Source: Thermoplasmata archaeon (GTDB taxonomy: Archaea; Thermoplasmatota; Thermoplasmata; Thermoplasmatales; Thermoplasmataceae). Taken from it: a DNA stretch of 6,402 bases. Below are positions 6,334-6,402 of this stretch, one piece after another. Location of the stretch: NCBI GenBank assembly GCA_021827885.1, contig JAKAUD010000179.1, positions 1 through 6,402 on the forward strand, read 5' to 3'. The notes beneath the pieces were generated by a model. The model was not told where the DNA came from, searched no databases, and was given only the letters and a program-made list of their open reading frames with translations. The translations under genes were made by a program, and so were the position numbers. Numbering within the stretch: position 1 is the stretch's first letter; the number at the start of each line of letters is the position of its first letter.

Positions 6334-6402
6334 TTAATGATACGGTTTGAAAACATTTGACTGTGAAAACTTGAACCAATGTCCTCCAAAGTCATAGAAA
6401 CT
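6334..6402 (-). CDS. Possible C-terminal tail of an upstream minus-strand gene, cut by window edge
   Basis: From the window end a minus-strand frame reads SFYDFGGHWFKFSQSNVF then KPYH to TAA 6334-6336, 45 bases before the GTG of the GT2 gene. A second frame is equally open: MTLEDIGSSFHSQMFSNR then IINER to TAA 6324-6326. Only one can be the gene end and I cannot tell which; about 25 codons of open frame can also arise by chance. If real, the gene would lie upstream of the GT2 gene in the same direction and might share its transcript. Confidence 0.3.
   Translation of the reverse strand, partial: SFYDFGGHWFKFSQSNVFKPYH

Overview
The window looks archaeal, most likely from an AT-leaning relative of the Thermoplasmatales; this is an inference. 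The grounds are heavy use of ATA (Ile), AGG and AGA (Arg), genes without strong Shine-Dalgarno sites in the AT-rich part, a TATA-like box, and non-ATG starts (TTG, GTG). There is no rRNA, tRNA or CRISPR array to fix the lineage.

Layout. Positions 1-1447 (minus strand) hold a group II intron-type reverse transcriptase/maturase. It is cut by the window edge at its C-terminus and interrupted by two in-frame stops, with no frameshift. Positions 1448-1739 contain no whole gene: there is a Shine-Dalgarno site for the RT frame, a short plus-strand coding-like tail with one frame change, and an 8-bp inverted repeat. This part is visibly richer in G+C (about 45-60% in sampled lines) than the rest (about 32-40%). 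Next come three glycan-assembly genes. A 528-codon minus-strand protein (1740-3326) fuses a Rossmann/methyltransferase-like N-terminus to a GT-B glycosyltransferase-like domain. A divergent plus-strand family 4 glycosyltransferase lies at 3876-5018. A minus-strand family 2 glycosyltransferase at 5317-6288 converges on it. The last ~70 bases probably carry the tail of one more minus-strand gene.

The two long gaps between these genes are not featureless. The convergent gap at 5019-5316 contains a chain of minus-strand coding-like segments in changing frames, which I read as a decayed gene. The divergent gap at 3327-3875 has weaker signs of the same, plus an inverted repeat and a TATA-like box.

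Taken together, the window looks like an accessory island for cell-surface glycan synthesis (S-layer or exopolysaccharide glycosylation). GT4 and GT2 enzymes would add sugars to a lipid-linked or protein-linked glycan, and the mixed Rossmann/GT-B protein may modify or extend it. The island carries gene relics and a degenerate retroelement. I see no convincing new defence or other system. The most unusual items are the fused Rossmann-GT protein with an altered E-x7-E site, the intact-frame but twice-stopped RT, and the relic at 5047-5309.
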